Source: Paenibacillus ihbetae (lineage in GTDB: Bacteria; Bacillota; Bacilli; Paenibacillales; Paenibacillaceae). Taken from it: a stretch of DNA of 64,000 nucleotides. A program made the position numbers and the translations under genes. Shown here one piece after another: positions 43,959-53,011 of this stretch. Every line of letters begins with the position of its first letter. Position 1 is the stretch's first letter. The notes under the pieces were generated by a model. The model saw only the letters and a list, made by a program, of their open reading frames with translations. It was not told the DNA's origin and did no database searches. Location: NCBI RefSeq assembly GCF_002741055.1, contig NZ_CP016809.1, positions 5,000,501 to 5,064,500 of the forward strand, read 5' to 3'.

Positions 43959-44732
43959 ATGAACAATTTATGCGTGGCCCATCGCGGCTTCTCCGGCAAG
44001 GCTCCCGAAAATACGCGTGCAGCCATTCAGATGGCGATGGATGAGCCATTCGTGCATTGGATGGAAATCGACGTACAGCTGACCCGGGACGGCGTTCCCG
44101 TCGTCATCCATGATTTCAGCGTAGACCGGACGACGACCGGGCGCGGGAAGGTCAAGGACCTGACCTGGCAGGAAATTCGGAGAATGGATGCAGGCCAGTG
44201 GAAGGGACGCCAGTTCAAGGGAGAGCAGGTTCCTTCGTTGGACGAAGTGCTGCAGATGGTCAAAGGACGGCTGAAGCTGAACATTGAGCTCAAGACCAGC
44301 GGCGATATGTATCCGGGCTTGGAAGAGGCCGTTCTGGAGCGGATTCGCGCACACCATATGCTGCCGGATGTTGTGCTTACCTCCTTTGAGCCGAAGGCGC
44401 TCATCAAAGCGAAGGAATTGGAGCCAGAAGTCCGGACCGGACTTATTATCGATGCGCATCCCCGGAATTTGATATCCCGGCTGAAGCAAATGAAGTGTTC
44501 GTTTTTATCGATCGGATATTCCCATCTGGATGCGGCCTTTGCAGCCGAGCTGGTGCGGAACGGGATCACGCCGATGGCCTGGACCGTGGATGATGCCAAG
44601 AGCATGCGGACACTGGCCAAGATGAGCCCGGACATTATGATCTGCACGAATCGCCCCGATACGTGGGGGCAGATCTTTATTCAGAAAATCGCGCCCAAAG
44701 TTCCGTTCTGGCGACGAAAATGGAGGTTCTAA
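43959..44732 (+). CDS. Glycerophosphodiester phosphodiesterase
   Basis: 257 residues from ATG 43959 with AAGGAGGT upstream. The GDPD signature HRGFSGKAPENT gives the catalytic His and Glu; EIDVQLTRDG and VVIHDFSVDRTT give the second His and metal ligands; NIELKT follows. No signal peptide, so it is a cytoplasmic UgpQ-like enzyme. It releases sn-glycerol-3-phosphate from glycerophosphodiesters, the substrate of GlpD and ligand of GlpP. A FAH gene starts 4 nt downstream. Confidence 0.92.
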   Translation: MNNLCVAHRGFSGKAPENTRAAIQMAMDEPFVHWMEIDVQLTRDGVPVVIHDFSVDRTTTGRGKVKDLTWQEIRRMDAGQWKGRQFKGEQVPSLDEVLQMVKGRLKLNIELKTSGDMYPGLEEAVLERIRAHHMLPDVVLTSFEPKALIKAKELEPEVRTGLIIDAHPRNLISRLKQMKCSFLSIGYSHLDAAFAAELVRNGITPMAWTVDDAKSMRTLAKMSPDIMICTNRPDTWGQIFIQKIAPKVPFWRRKWRF

Positions 44733-44736
44733 AATC

Positions 44737-45360
44737 ATGTGTGCATTAGTGAACAACGTATATTGTGTCGGACGCAATTATCAACTGCATGCGGCTGAGC
44801 TCGGCAATGCCGTTCCGGAGGAGCCGATGATATTCCTCAAGCCTTCCCATGCTGTCGTCCCGTTGGACGGCAGCGTGCTGCAGCTGCCGCTGGACCGGGG
44901 CAGCCTTCATTTCGAAGGGGAGCTGGTCATCCAGGCAGCCCGGGATTACGAGCCGGGAATGAGCGTTGACGAGCTTGTCGATACGATGGCGCTCGGCATT
45001 GATTTTACGCTGAGGGACGTCCAGTCCGTGATTAAAGAAAAAGGACACCCTTGGACCGCGGCGAAAGCCTTCAAATCGTCCGCTCCGCTGACCGCATCCA
45101 TCGCCTTTCCCGGGATGGAGTCGCTCTCGGATACGGACTTTACGGTGATCAAGAACGGAGAAGAGGTACAGCGGGGGAATGTGAAGGATATGATTTTCTC
45201 CCTTCAGACGATTATCGACTATATCGGTAAGCATTACGGCTTGGGCAAAGGAGATCTGATCTTCACGGGAACGCCGGCGGGTGTCGGTCCGACTGTATCC
45301 GGTGATGTATTTGAGCTGTACTGGGGCGATGTCCGTCTGGGCCGCTGCGAAATCGGTTAA
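44737..45360 (+). CDS. Short FAH-family protein (FAHD1/YcgM-like)
   Basis: 207 residues. The FAH core shows CVGRNYQLHAAELGN, the metal ligands in HFEGELV and the Asp in LGIDFTLRDVQ, and KAFKSSAPL; the end ELYWGDVRLG is typical. Short FAH proteins act as acylpyruvate hydrolases or oxaloacetate decarboxylases. The ribosome site GGAGG lies inside the end of the GDPD gene, giving tight coupling. No link in function to GDPD is evident. Confidence 0.85.
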   Translation: MCALVNNVYCVGRNYQLHAAELGNAVPEEPMIFLKPSHAVVPLDGSVLQLPLDRGSLHFEGELVIQAARDYEPGMSVDELVDTMALGIDFTLRDVQSVIKEKGHPWTAAKAFKSSAPLTASIAFPGMESLSDTDFTVIKNGEEVQRGNVKDMIFSLQTIIDYIGKHYGLGKGDLIFTGTPAGVGPTVSGDVFELYWGDVRLGRCEIG

Positions 45361-45393
45361 GCATTACGCGACAGAGGTGGAGGGGTCCTTGGA

Positions 45394-46203
45394 ATGGATT
45401 GGTTGATCGGTGCCGTCTGTGCGGCGATGGTGGCCGCAGCGGCTTACCGGAGACGATCGCTCTCGGAATCCGGCGCGGCTGCCGCGATTCTGATGGGAAC
45501 GATTTATTACGGAGCGGGGAACTTGTTTTGGTTCGGGACCCTGCTTCTTTTTTTCATCACCTCGACGCTGTTGACGAGGTACGGGAAGCGAAGGAAAGCA
45601 GAACTGGAGAAATCCTATGCGAAGACCGGACGCCGCGATGCGGGCCAGGTGTTCGCCAATGGGGGCATCGGCATGATCCTGTGCCTCCTGCACGCTGTCC
45701 ATCCGTCCGGGCTGTGGGTGATGCTGTACATCGGCGTCATGGCAACCGTGACGGCGGATACGTGGGCAACGGAGCTCGGAAGTCTAAGCCGCAAGCAGCC
45801 CCGCTCCATTCTTGGCGGCAGGAAGCTGACAGCCGGCGAATCGGGCGGCGTGACCTGGCTCGGATCCAGTGCGGCTGCGGCGGGAAGCCTGCTGATCGGT
45901 GCCGGCGGGTGGCTGCTGGCCGAATGGAGCGGGATGGATACTTCCTTTCTGCCTTACCTTGCGGCAGGCCTGACCGGCGGGCTGGTCGGAGCGTTTGCGG
46001 ATTCGATCCTGGGAGCATCCCTCCAAGTCATGTACCGCTGTCAAGCGTGCGGCAGAGCGGTTGAGGTCTCCTTGCATTGCGGCAAGGCAACCGTCTATCA
46101 TCGGGGCTTCCGCTGGCTCTCCAATGATGCGGTTAACCTGATCAGCTCGCTTCTCGGAGGGGCAGCGGCTTGGGGGACGGCGCTTCTATTTACGTTACAC
46201 TGA
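45394..46203 (+). CDS. DUF92 membrane protein (TMEM19/VTE6 family)
   Basis: 269 residues with about seven hydrophobic helices. Family marks: GRRDAGQVFANGGIG, ATVTADTWATELG and GGLVGAFADSILGASLQ. A CxxC pair (RCQACG) and SLHCGK near residue 220 precede the last helix. The plant relative VTE6 is a phytyl-phosphate kinase, so a prenyl-phosphate kinase role is possible (inference). It is third in the GDPD-FAH-DUF92 cluster. Confidence 0.82.
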   Translation: MDWLIGAVCAAMVAAAAYRRRSLSESGAAAAILMGTIYYGAGNLFWFGTLLLFFITSTLLTRYGKRRKAELEKSYAKTGRRDAGQVFANGGIGMILCLLHAVHPSGLWVMLYIGVMATVTADTWATELGSLSRKQPRSILGGRKLTAGESGGVTWLGSSAAAAGSLLIGAGGWLLAEWSGMDTSFLPYLAAGLTGGLVGAFADSILGASLQVMYRCQACGRAVEVSLHCGKATVYHRGFRWLSNDAVNLISSLLGGAAAWGTALLFTLH

Positions 46204-46265
46204 ATAACTGGCAGCTTTAGCGCAGCGTACGCTGAAATTTATATACAGAAGTAGGGATCAGAAGA

Positions 46266-48236
46266 ATGAATATCTTGACCGTTGAACAGTTGACGAAGAG
46301 CTATGGAGAGAAAATCCTGTTTCAGGATGCCTCCTTCGGTATGGAGGATGGGGATAAGATTGGCATCATTGGCGTGAACGGCACGGGAAAGTCCACTTTT
46401 CTGCGTGTCATAGCCGGCCTGGAGCCGCCGGATTCGGGGAAAATATCGATCGGCGGACGCATTCGGGTGCGCTATCTTGCCCAAAATCCGGAATTTGCTC
46501 CCGATAACACGGTGCTGCAGCAAGTATTTGAAGGCGAGCTGCCGGAGATGAAGGCAATCCGGGAATATACGGAAACGATGGAGCTGCTGGAGCTCCGCCC
46601 GCATGATGAGGCGCTTCAGCAGAAACTGCTGAAGCTGAGCCAGCAGATGGACAATCTTCAGGCTTGGCAGCTGGAGAGCGACGCCAAGATCATTCTGTCC
46701 AAGCTGGGAATCCGGAATTATGATGCGAAGATGGGGGCGCTGTCCGGCGGGCAGCGGAAGCGGGTCGCTTTGGCCGCTGCGTTGATCCAGCCCTCGGATT
46801 TGCTCATATTGGACGAGCCCACTAACCATATCGATAATGAATCGGTAGCCTGGCTGGAGCAGTATTTGCAAAAACGCCGGGGCGCGCTGCTAATGATTAC
46901 GCATGACCGGTATTTCCTTGACCGCGTGGCCAACGTGATGCTGGAGCTGGATCATGGACGGCTATTCCGGTATGAGGCCAACTACAGCCGGTTTCTGGAA
47001 TTGAAGGCAGAGCGGGAAGAGCGGGAAGCCGCATCCGAGCAGAAGCGGCAAAATTTGCTGCGAAATGAGCTCGCCTGGATCCGCCGAGGAGCGAAGGCCC
47101 GGACGACGAAGCAGAAGGCGAGAATTGAGCGGTTTGAGAAGCTGAAGGAGCAGGAGCCGATCCACGGCTCGGGCGAATTGGACGTCTCGGTTGCCTCGAC
47201 GCGGCTCGGACGCAAGATTTTGGAGATTGAAGGGCTTCGGAAAACGGTCGGTGACAAGGTCCTTATTGACGATCTGTCCTATATTGCCGTTCCTGAGGAC
47301 CGGATCGGGATCGTCGGCCCTAACGGCAGCGGCAAATCGACCCTGCTGAATCTCATCGCAGGCCGGCTTGAGCCGGATTCCGGGAAGATCGTGATGGGTC
47401 CGACGGTGAAGCTCGGTTATTTCACCCAGGAGCATCAGGAGATGGACGGAAGCCAGCGGGTAATCGAGTATATTAAGGATGAGGCGGAGGTCGTCAGGAC
47501 GGCAGACGGCTCGGCCATTACGGCAGCCCAGATGCTGGAGCGCTTCCTGTTCCCTCCGGCGATGCAGTGGACGCCGATTGCGAGGCTGTCGGGCGGCGAG
47601 AAACGCAGATTATATTTGCTGCGGGTGCTGATGAGCGCTCCGAATGTGCTGCTGCTCGACGAACCGACGAATGATCTGGACATCCAGACGCTGTCGGTGC
47701 TGGAACAGTACTTGGACGACTTTCCCGGTGTGGTTATCGTCGTATCCCACGACCGTTTCTTCCTGGACCGGACCGTCGACAAAATCATGGCCTTTGAAGG
47801 CCATGGACAGGTGCGTGTGCACGTAGGCTCATACAGCGAGTATGCGGAATGGATGCTGCGCAATGGCGGGGAGGCCTCCGGAGCATCCGGAAGCAGAGAT
47901 AGCGCCGGTGCAGGGGCATCAGGAAAGCCTTCGGGAGAAGGGAAAGCGGCTGGCAGCGGAAACGCCAGCCCGGCGAAGGAAGCCCCGCGTGAAAAGCTGA
48001 AATTCAGCTATAACGAGCAGCGGGAGTTTGAACAGATCGATGGTCTGATCGAGGCCGCGGAGAATAAGCTTGCCTCTCTCCAGACCGAGATGGAGTCCGC
48101 CGGCAGCGACGCGGCGAAGCTGCAGGAGCTGCTTCAGGCACAGGAGGCATGCGAGCAGGAGCTGGAGCGGCTGATGGAGCGATGGACGTACTTGAACGAG
48201 CTCGCGGAGAAGATTGAGCAGAGCAAGAGATCTTAA
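46266..48236 (+). CDS. ABC-F family ATPase, Uup/YfmR-like
   Basis: 656 residues, soluble, with two ATPase domains: Walker A GVNGTGKS (about 36-43) with signature LSGGQRKR, and GPNGSGKS (about 350) with LSGGEKRR. The linker WIRRGAKARTTKQKARIERF is the Uup-type interdomain helix, and a C-terminal coiled coil (about 575-655) follows a Gly/Ser linker. ABC-F proteins bind the ribosomal E site and relieve stalls; Uup/YfmR act on polyproline stalls. Target-specific resistance (Vga/Lsa type) seems less likely given the coiled-coil tail. Confidence 0.92.
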   Translation: MNILTVEQLTKSYGEKILFQDASFGMEDGDKIGIIGVNGTGKSTFLRVIAGLEPPDSGKISIGGRIRVRYLAQNPEFAPDNTVLQQVFEGELPEMKAIREYTETMELLELRPHDEALQQKLLKLSQQMDNLQAWQLESDAKIILSKLGIRNYDAKMGALSGGQRKRVALAAALIQPSDLLILDEPTNHIDNESVAWLEQYLQKRRGALLMITHDRYFLDRVANVMLELDHGRLFRYEANYSRFLELKAEREEREAASEQKRQNLLRNELAWIRRGAKARTTKQKARIERFEKLKEQEPIHGSGELDVSVASTRLGRKILEIEGLRKTVGDKVLIDDLSYIAVPEDRIGIVGPNGSGKSTLLNLIAGRLEPDSGKIVMGPTVKLGYFTQEHQEMDGSQRVIEYIKDEAEVVRTADGSAITAAQMLERFLFPPAMQWTPIARLSGGEKRRLYLLRVLMSAPNVLLLDEPTNDLDIQTLSVLEQYLDDFPGVVIVVSHDRFFLDRTVDKIMAFEGHGQVRVHVGSYSEYAEWMLRNGGEASGASGSRDSAGAGASGKPSGEGKAAGSGNASPAKEAPREKLKFSYNEQREFEQIDGLIEAAENKLASLQTEMESAGSDAAKLQELLQAQEACEQELERLMERWTYLNELAEKIEQSKRS

Positions 48237-48248
48237 TCGCTTATAGAT

Positions 48249-48296
48249 AAAAAAGGGACGCCACTGGGCCAATGGCCTTATCGGGCGTCCCTTTTT
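48249..48296. terminator. Bidirectional terminator
   Basis: AAAAAGGGACGCC pairs with GGGCGTCCCTTTTT, with GGGCC/GGCC inside. It separates the ABC-F gene from the converging M42 peptidase. Confidence 0.9.
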
Positions 48297-48348
48297 GCCG
48301 GTGCGGCAAATTATTGTTTCAAAGCTTGCTTACTTCTTCACAGCTTGA

Positions 48349-49383
48349 TTATTTGACATAAGCGGCAAGCAGCTTCACCGTATTTAATACGGCCTGTTTA
48401 TGCGTTCTTTCCATTGCGTGGGATGCGTGAACGCCCGGTCCGATGAGCGCAGCTTTGATGTTGCTGCCTGCACCGAGCGCGGCCGATGCATCCGAGCCGT
48501 AATGAGGGTACACGTCAACGGCATACGCAATGCCCTCCTGTTCGGCAAGCTGGATCAGGCGGCTTGTCATTTCATAATCGTACGGACCGGATGAATCCTT
48601 GGCGCAGATCGAAACGTCGGTTTCTTTACAGCTTAAATCATCGCCGATACAGCCCATATCCACGGCGATGAGCTCCTTGATGTCCGAAGGAATGTAAGCT
48701 GCGCCGTGCCCGACCTCCTCGTAATTCGAGATCAGCACCTTAACATTGTATTTCGGCTTCCAGTTCTCGCGTTTCATGCTCTCCAGAAGGCCGAACAACG
48801 CCGCAACGCTCGCCTTATCATCAAGATGCCGGGACTTGATGAAGCCGCTTGGCGTAATGACCGGGCGGGCGTCGAAGGATACGAAATCGCCGACGCCGAT
48901 GCCGAGCTTCTTCACGTCTTCGGCCGATTCGACCCATTCGTCGATGCGGACCTCCATATTGGCTTCCTCGCGCTTGAACTCGCGGGCATCGCTGTAGACA
49001 TGCACGGATGGGTGCGTCGACAGGATGGTACCCGTGTATTTCTTGCCGCTGCGGGTGTGAATGACGCAGTATTCGTTCTCAATGCTGTTCATCATATAAC
49101 CGCCGACGGAAGTGAGCCTCAGCGTGCCTTCGGATTTGATGGCGCGAACCATGGCGCCTAGCGTATCCACATGCCCGCTCAAGCCTACCGTACGGCTGGT
49201 ATCCTGTCCCGTGATGGACAGGATCGCCCCGCCCTTTTCATTCCAAGTCAGCGGGACCGAGAGTGAAGCAGCCTCTTTCTCGATTCGTTTCATGATAGGT
49301 CCTGTATATCCGGTCGGACTTGGGGTATCCAGCAATTCCTTCAACAGATTGAGGATATAGGTTTCATTCGGTTGTATCGACAT
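48349..49383 (-). CDS. M42-family aminopeptidase (FrvX/YsdC-like)
   Basis: 344 residues from ATG 49383; GAGGAGG lies 11 nt upstream and no better start is seen. Metal ligands: H in GLSGHVDTLG, D in SRHLDDKAS, the catalytic EE pair in NYEEVGHG, D in AVDMGC, and H in ERTHKQAV. The PA-like dimerisation insert lies at about 80-180. These form large tetrahedral cytoplasmic aminopeptidases that trim peptides. Confidence 0.92.
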   Translation of the reverse strand: MSIQPNETYILNLLKELLDTPSPTGYTGPIMKRIEKEAASLSVPLTWNEKGGAILSITGQDTSRTVGLSGHVDTLGAMVRAIKSEGTLRLTSVGGYMMNSIENEYCVIHTRSGKKYTGTILSTHPSVHVYSDAREFKREEANMEVRIDEWVESAEDVKKLGIGVGDFVSFDARPVITPSGFIKSRHLDDKASVAALFGLLESMKRENWKPKYNVKVLISNYEEVGHGAAYIPSDIKELIAVDMGCIGDDLSCKETDVSICAKDSSGPYDYEMTSRLIQLAEQEGIAYAVDVYPHYGSDASAALGAGSNIKAALIGPGVHASHAMERTHKQAVLNTVKLLAAYVK

Positions 49384-49473
49384 CTGGCTAACAGCCTCCT
49401 CGGAATTGTATGTATGAGCTGGGAACAAAACAATGGAAGTATCGGGTGTGAATCCATGGAGCAGGACCGTTAT

Positions 49474-49812
49474 CTAAAGCTTCGGCTCCTCCTTGGATTC
49501 TTCCTTCGGCTCTTCCTCCAGCTGGTGATCCGCGGCATGTATTTCGGGGGTGTATCCCGTAACCTCACGGATATGGATAAGCTGCTCTGCGAGCGAGCGG
49601 ATTTCCTTCTGCATTTGATATTGGCGATAGATGCCGAAGGCTCCGACGATCAATCCTCCGATCAGCGAGCAGCCAATAATCAGCAGGATTAGCGGGATAT
49701 CGACGGTGCCGAACAGCAAATTCACCTGTACCGGATTGACGTTGATGACGGCGAACACTGCCGTAATTAATGCAAACAGCAGGGCAGCGATTAATGACCA
49801 TTGAATCTTCAC
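49474..49812 (-). CDS. LapA-domain membrane protein (DUF1049)
   Basis: 112 residues from GTG 49812, with GGAGG (49821-49825) 8 nt upstream. Two transmembrane helices (about 5-27 and 40-62) with the LapA phrase VINVNPVQVNLLFGTVDIPL between them, then a coiled cytoplasmic segment and a Glu/Lys-rich tail. LapA (YciS) works with LapB in Gram-negatives on LPS; the role in Firmicutes is unknown. Confidence 0.85.
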   Translation of the reverse strand: MKIQWSLIAALLFALITAVFAVINVNPVQVNLLFGTVDIPLILLIIGCSLIGGLIVGAFGIYRQYQMQKEIRSLAEQLIHIREVTGYTPEIHAADHQLEEEPKEESKEEPKL

Positions 49813-49840
49813 TGGGTACACCTCCTTCCTCACACAGTAT

Positions 49841-49874
49841 AAAATCCCTTGCCTGTAAGGGCAAGGGATTTTAT
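49841..49874 (-). terminator. Terminator of the pepF gene
   Basis: AAAATCCCTTGCC pairs with GGCAAGGGATTTT in a symmetric hairpin; on the minus strand it follows pepF and precedes the LapA gene. Confidence 0.85.
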
Positions 49875-49923
49875 TCCACCGGTCAATTGAGTTCATCGAC
49901 AACGCGCATAAGAGCTTGGAGCG

Positions 49924-51714
49924 TTATTTCGTCAATTGCTCCATCTGGTTGATAATATCCTCGAATACGCTCATCGCTTCGCGGATCGGCTCCGGCGAGG
50001 ACATATCCACGCCGGCTTTTTTCAGGATGTTAATGGAATAGTCGCTGCCGCCGCTCTTAAGGAAGCCGAGGTAACGATCCACTGCCGGCTGGCCATCTTC
50101 CAGAATTTGCTTCGAGAAGCTCGTTGCCGCGGAGAAGCCGGTTGCGTATTTGTATACATAGAAGCTGGTATAGAAGTGAGGGATGCGGGCCCATTCCATC
50201 CCGATCTCCTTGTCTACCTGCATGCCTTTACCGTGGTACTTGACGTTCAGGTCGTAGTAAATGTCCGACAGGTCCTGAGCCGTCAAGGATTCACCGCTCT
50301 CGGCGCGCTCATGGACGATCTTCTCGAATTCGGCGAACATCGTTTGCCGGAAGACGGTCGTACGGAACTGGTCGGCATAATAAGTCAGCAGGTACATCTT
50401 CTGCTTCGGATTCTTGGCGTTCTTGAGCAGATAATCCATCAGCAGCGCTTCATTCGTTGTGGAAGCCACTTCAGCCAGGAAGATCGTGTACTGCGCATCA
50501 CGGTATTTCAAATTGTTGTCGGAATAATACGAATGCAGCGCGTGACCCATCTCGTGAGCCAGGGTGAACATGCTGTTCAGGTTATCCTTGTGGTTCAGCA
50601 GCACGTACGGATGGGTGCCGTAAGCGCCCCAGCTGTATGCGCCTGTACGCTTGTTCTCGTTCTCATAGACATCGATCCAGCCGTTGTCATAGCCCTCCTG
50701 GAGACTCTTCAGGTAATCCTCGCCAAGCGGGGCGAGTCCTTCCTTGGTCATCTGCTTTGCTTCCTCGTACGTAATATCCCACTTGTATTCTTCGACGAGC
50801 GGCGCGAACAAATCGTACATATGCAGCTCATCCACGCCGAGCAGCTTCTTGCGCAGCTCCATGTAACGGTGCAGAAGCGGGAGGCTCTCATGGATCGTAT
50901 CGATCAGGTTCGTGTAGACTTCCTTCGGAATGTTATCGCCGTATAGAGCCATCTCCAGCACGGACGGATACTTGCGGACGCGCGAGTAGAAGATGTTCTT
51001 GTTCACATTGGCATTGAGCGTCGCAGCCAAGGTGTTCTTCTGCTTGCCGTAGGTTTCGTATACGGCCTTGAACGCGCGCTCGCGGACTTCGCGGTTCGGG
51101 CTTTCAAGGAATTGAATGTAGTTCCCGTGAGTCAGCTCCACTTCCTTGCCGTCCTCGTTCTTGATCTTTGGAAACTTCATATCCGCGTTGTTCAGCATGC
51201 CGAAGATGGTCTGCGGCGCAGAGGATAGATTTCCGACCTGGGCAAGAAGCGCTTCTTCGGTTTTGGAGAGCACATGGGCTTTCTCCCGTTTCATTTCAAC
51301 AAGGGTAAACTGATATTCCTTGAGCAGGGGATCGGCGATCAATTGATCCAGCTCGGCATCGGAGAGGGCCAGAATCTCCGGCGTAATGAAGGAGAGGGAT
51401 TCGCCGACCTCAACATTCAGCTTTTTGGCTTTGGCGGACAATGCCTGGTATGTAGGATTCGCGGTGTCTTCGTCATGATGCATATGAGCATATACGTACA
51501 GACGCTCGGCATGATAGGAAATTTCGTCCTCAAGCTCGAAGCATTCCTTGATGGAAGCGGCATTGTTTAATTTGCCTTGGTAGTCGGCCGTCTTCTTCAG
51601 CAGGTCCTTCAGCTTGGCAAAGCTGTCGTCCCACGCTTGCTGATCGGCGAACAGGTCCTCAAGCTTCCATTGATGCTCCTTCGGGACTTCGGAGCGTTTC
51701 AGTAATTGTTCCAT
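49924..51714 (-). CDS. pepF: Oligoendopeptidase F (M3B)
   Basis: 596 residues from ATG 51714, the length and start (MEQLLKRSEVP) usual for PepF. The zinc site is HEMGHALH, followed by the third ligand region AEVASTTNEALL, and the substrate-binding HFYTSFYVYKYATG. It degrades peptides of about 7-17 residues in the cytoplasm. AAGGAGG (51721-51727) lies 6 nt before this ATG. The frame is open upstream for 43 more codons to a second ATG with its own ribosome site (51715-51843), so two forms are possible. Confidence 0.93.
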   Translation of the reverse strand: MEQLLKRSEVPKEHQWKLEDLFADQQAWDDSFAKLKDLLKKTADYQGKLNNAASIKECFELEDEISYHAERLYVYAHMHHDEDTANPTYQALSAKAKKLNVEVGESLSFITPEILALSDAELDQLIADPLLKEYQFTLVEMKREKAHVLSKTEEALLAQVGNLSSAPQTIFGMLNNADMKFPKIKNEDGKEVELTHGNYIQFLESPNREVRERAFKAVYETYGKQKNTLAATLNANVNKNIFYSRVRKYPSVLEMALYGDNIPKEVYTNLIDTIHESLPLLHRYMELRKKLLGVDELHMYDLFAPLVEEYKWDITYEEAKQMTKEGLAPLGEDYLKSLQEGYDNGWIDVYENENKRTGAYSWGAYGTHPYVLLNHKDNLNSMFTLAHEMGHALHSYYSDNNLKYRDAQYTIFLAEVASTTNEALLMDYLLKNAKNPKQKMYLLTYYADQFRTTVFRQTMFAEFEKIVHERAESGESLTAQDLSDIYYDLNVKYHGKGMQVDKEIGMEWARIPHFYTSFYVYKYATGFSAATSFSKQILEDGQPAVDRYLGFLKSGGSDYSINILKKAGVDMSSPEPIREAMSVFEDIINQMEQLTK

Positions 51715-51843
51715 AGAAATCCTCCTTGCATGATATGTATTATTTGGAGTCCGGGCTTCTTCAGTATAGGCTTCGGAGCGGGCAGCGGCAAAAGGCAGCA
51801 GGCAGAGGACCAGCGTAATGCAAAGCACCCTGGAACCCTTCAT
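51715..51843 (-). other. In-frame signal-peptide-like extension of pepF with its own start
   Basis: ATG 51843 has AGGAGG (51851-51856) 7 nt upstream and opens 43 codons in frame with pepF. The first 25 residues look like a secretion signal: MKGSR, a hydrophobic core LCITLVLCLLPFAAA and SEA before a possible cleavage. No stop separates it from the canonical start. It could give a secreted isoform. Confidence 0.6.
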
Positions 51844-51915
51844 GGCATAACCTCCTCGAATTCATGGCATTCGAGCGATAGTATGCCGCGTACCCGGCTC
51901 TTTCATCCTTATAAA

Positions 51916-52098
51916 TTATGAGGAACCCAGATTAATAAAAGTGTATACAATAAGGTAAAAGGCAAACAAGATGAAGGCGGCGGCAATCAGGGCCATTCCG
52001 CGGCGCAGCCTTGCCGGGATCCGGTCACGATTCAGGATCATGATGGCGCCAAGGCTGAAGGCCAAAATAATGAAGATGACAATATTCGTGGTATCCAT
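51916..52098 (-). CDS. Small two-helix membrane protein, unknown
   Basis: 60 residues: helix about 5-22, a basic loop (NRDRIPARLRRG) and helix about 35-56. AGGTG lies upstream of ATG 52098. Only 3 nt separate it from the preceding gene on the strand, so the two form an operon. No family recognised. Confidence 0.65.
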   Translation of the reverse strand: MDTTNIVIFIILAFSLGAIMILNRDRIPARLRRGMALIAAAFILFAFYLIVYTFINLGSS

Positions 52099-52101
52099 CC
52101 T

Positions 52102-52335
52102 TTACACCTGCTTAAAGGAAGCCATGATGTCCTGCCATTCCTCTTCCCGTCCTTCGAAATCCTCTTTGGGGAAGCGATTCTTAGCCCACTCCATCAAGGC
52201 CGGCCGGCTCATGAAGGTATGCGTCTCTTCGCCCCACTGGTCGGAAATTTCGCGGAGTACGATATAGCGGCCCTGGACCTCGACCGTCATCATGTTCCAC
52301 TTGTCTTTTTTGTATATTTCATGTTTTTTGATCAT
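52102..52335 (-). CDS. Small soluble protein, unknown
   Basis: 77 residues from ATG 52335, where GGAG sits 7 nt upstream (ATG 52341 overlaps that site). Mixed charged sequence with aromatic residues (YIVLREISDQWGEETHTF; EDFEGREEEWQDIMASF), no hydrophobic helix. First gene of a two-gene operon with the two-helix membrane protein. Function unknown. Confidence 0.65.
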   Translation of the reverse strand: MIKKHEIYKKDKWNMMTVEVQGRYIVLREISDQWGEETHTFMSRPALMEWAKNRFPKEDFEGREEEWQDIMASFKQV

Positions 52336-52457
52336 ATGCATTCTCCGTCCGCTACTTAGGCTTTTGGGTCAATGATAACGCACACAAGGGCTCAAAAGCA
52401 AATCATGATGACGTAAAAATATCGGGCCAAAAAAGGTCCATATGGGGGTTTGACGGA

Positions 52458-52486
52458 TTGCATTGTCTGAAAACATGGGATATAAT
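52458..52486 (+). promoter_or_regulatory. Cold shock gene promoter
   Basis: TTGCAT (52458-52463), 17-nt spacer, TATAAT (52481-52486), 45 nt before the TTG start. Confidence 0.6.
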
Positions 52487-52531
52487 ATGGATATTCGCCA
52501 TAGATGGCGGTATTTTTAGGAGGTTGTTCAT

Positions 52532-52729
52532 TTGAAAGGTACAGTTAAATGGTTTAACGCAGAAAAAGGTTACGGCTTCATTTCCGTTGAAGGTGGCGAG
52601 GATGTATTCGTACACTTCTCCGCAATTCAAGAAGAAGGTTTCAAAACTTTGGAAGAAGGTCAAGCGGTAGAATTCGAAATTACAGAAGGTAACCGTGGTC
52701 CTCAAGCAGCCAACGTAACAAAACTGTAA
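52532..52729 (+). CDS. Cold shock protein, CspA/CspB family
   Basis: 65 residues from TTG 52532, with AGGAGG about 8 nt upstream. RNP1 is KGYGFI and RNP2 is VFVHF, the single-stranded nucleic-acid-binding face. Codon use is distinct from the neighbours (many AAA, GAA, GGT), as in highly expressed genes. Acts as an RNA chaperone. Its terminator is at 52775. Confidence 0.97.
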   Translation: MKGTVKWFNAEKGYGFISVEGGEDVFVHFSAIQEEGFKTLEEGQAVEFEITEGNRGPQAANVTKL

Positions 52730-52774
52730 GTTAACTCCGAAGAGGAGATCTTATAGAATTACCTAGGCATGAAG

Positions 52775-52804
52775 CACAGTTCTCGCTGAGAACTGTGTTT
52801 TTTT
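52775..52804 (+). terminator. Terminator after the cold shock gene
   Basis: CACAGTTCTC pairs with GAGAACTGTG around a 3-nt loop, followed by seven Ts. Confidence 0.93.
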
Positions 52805-53011
52805 GCGTGGGGTGACCCGTTCAGGCTTCAGCCGATCCAGCATGGTTGGTATAATAAGATCGTCTTCTTGGGGATAGCTGGAAGTAACGGCTTCCATCAT
52901 AGCCGTCGCACCGTCAATGACGTGTGTTATTTGTGCAAAATGAACGATCATATTATAATAGGTTTGATTTGGATAGGTATAAAAAAGACAACCATGTGGA
53001 GGCAGAGTTCA

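Noticed and set aside
46223..46234. CAGCGTACGCTG palindrome before the ABC-F gene as an operator or attenuator
   Set aside because: Short, single copy, and not followed by a terminator or uORF; chance in GC-rich DNA is likely.
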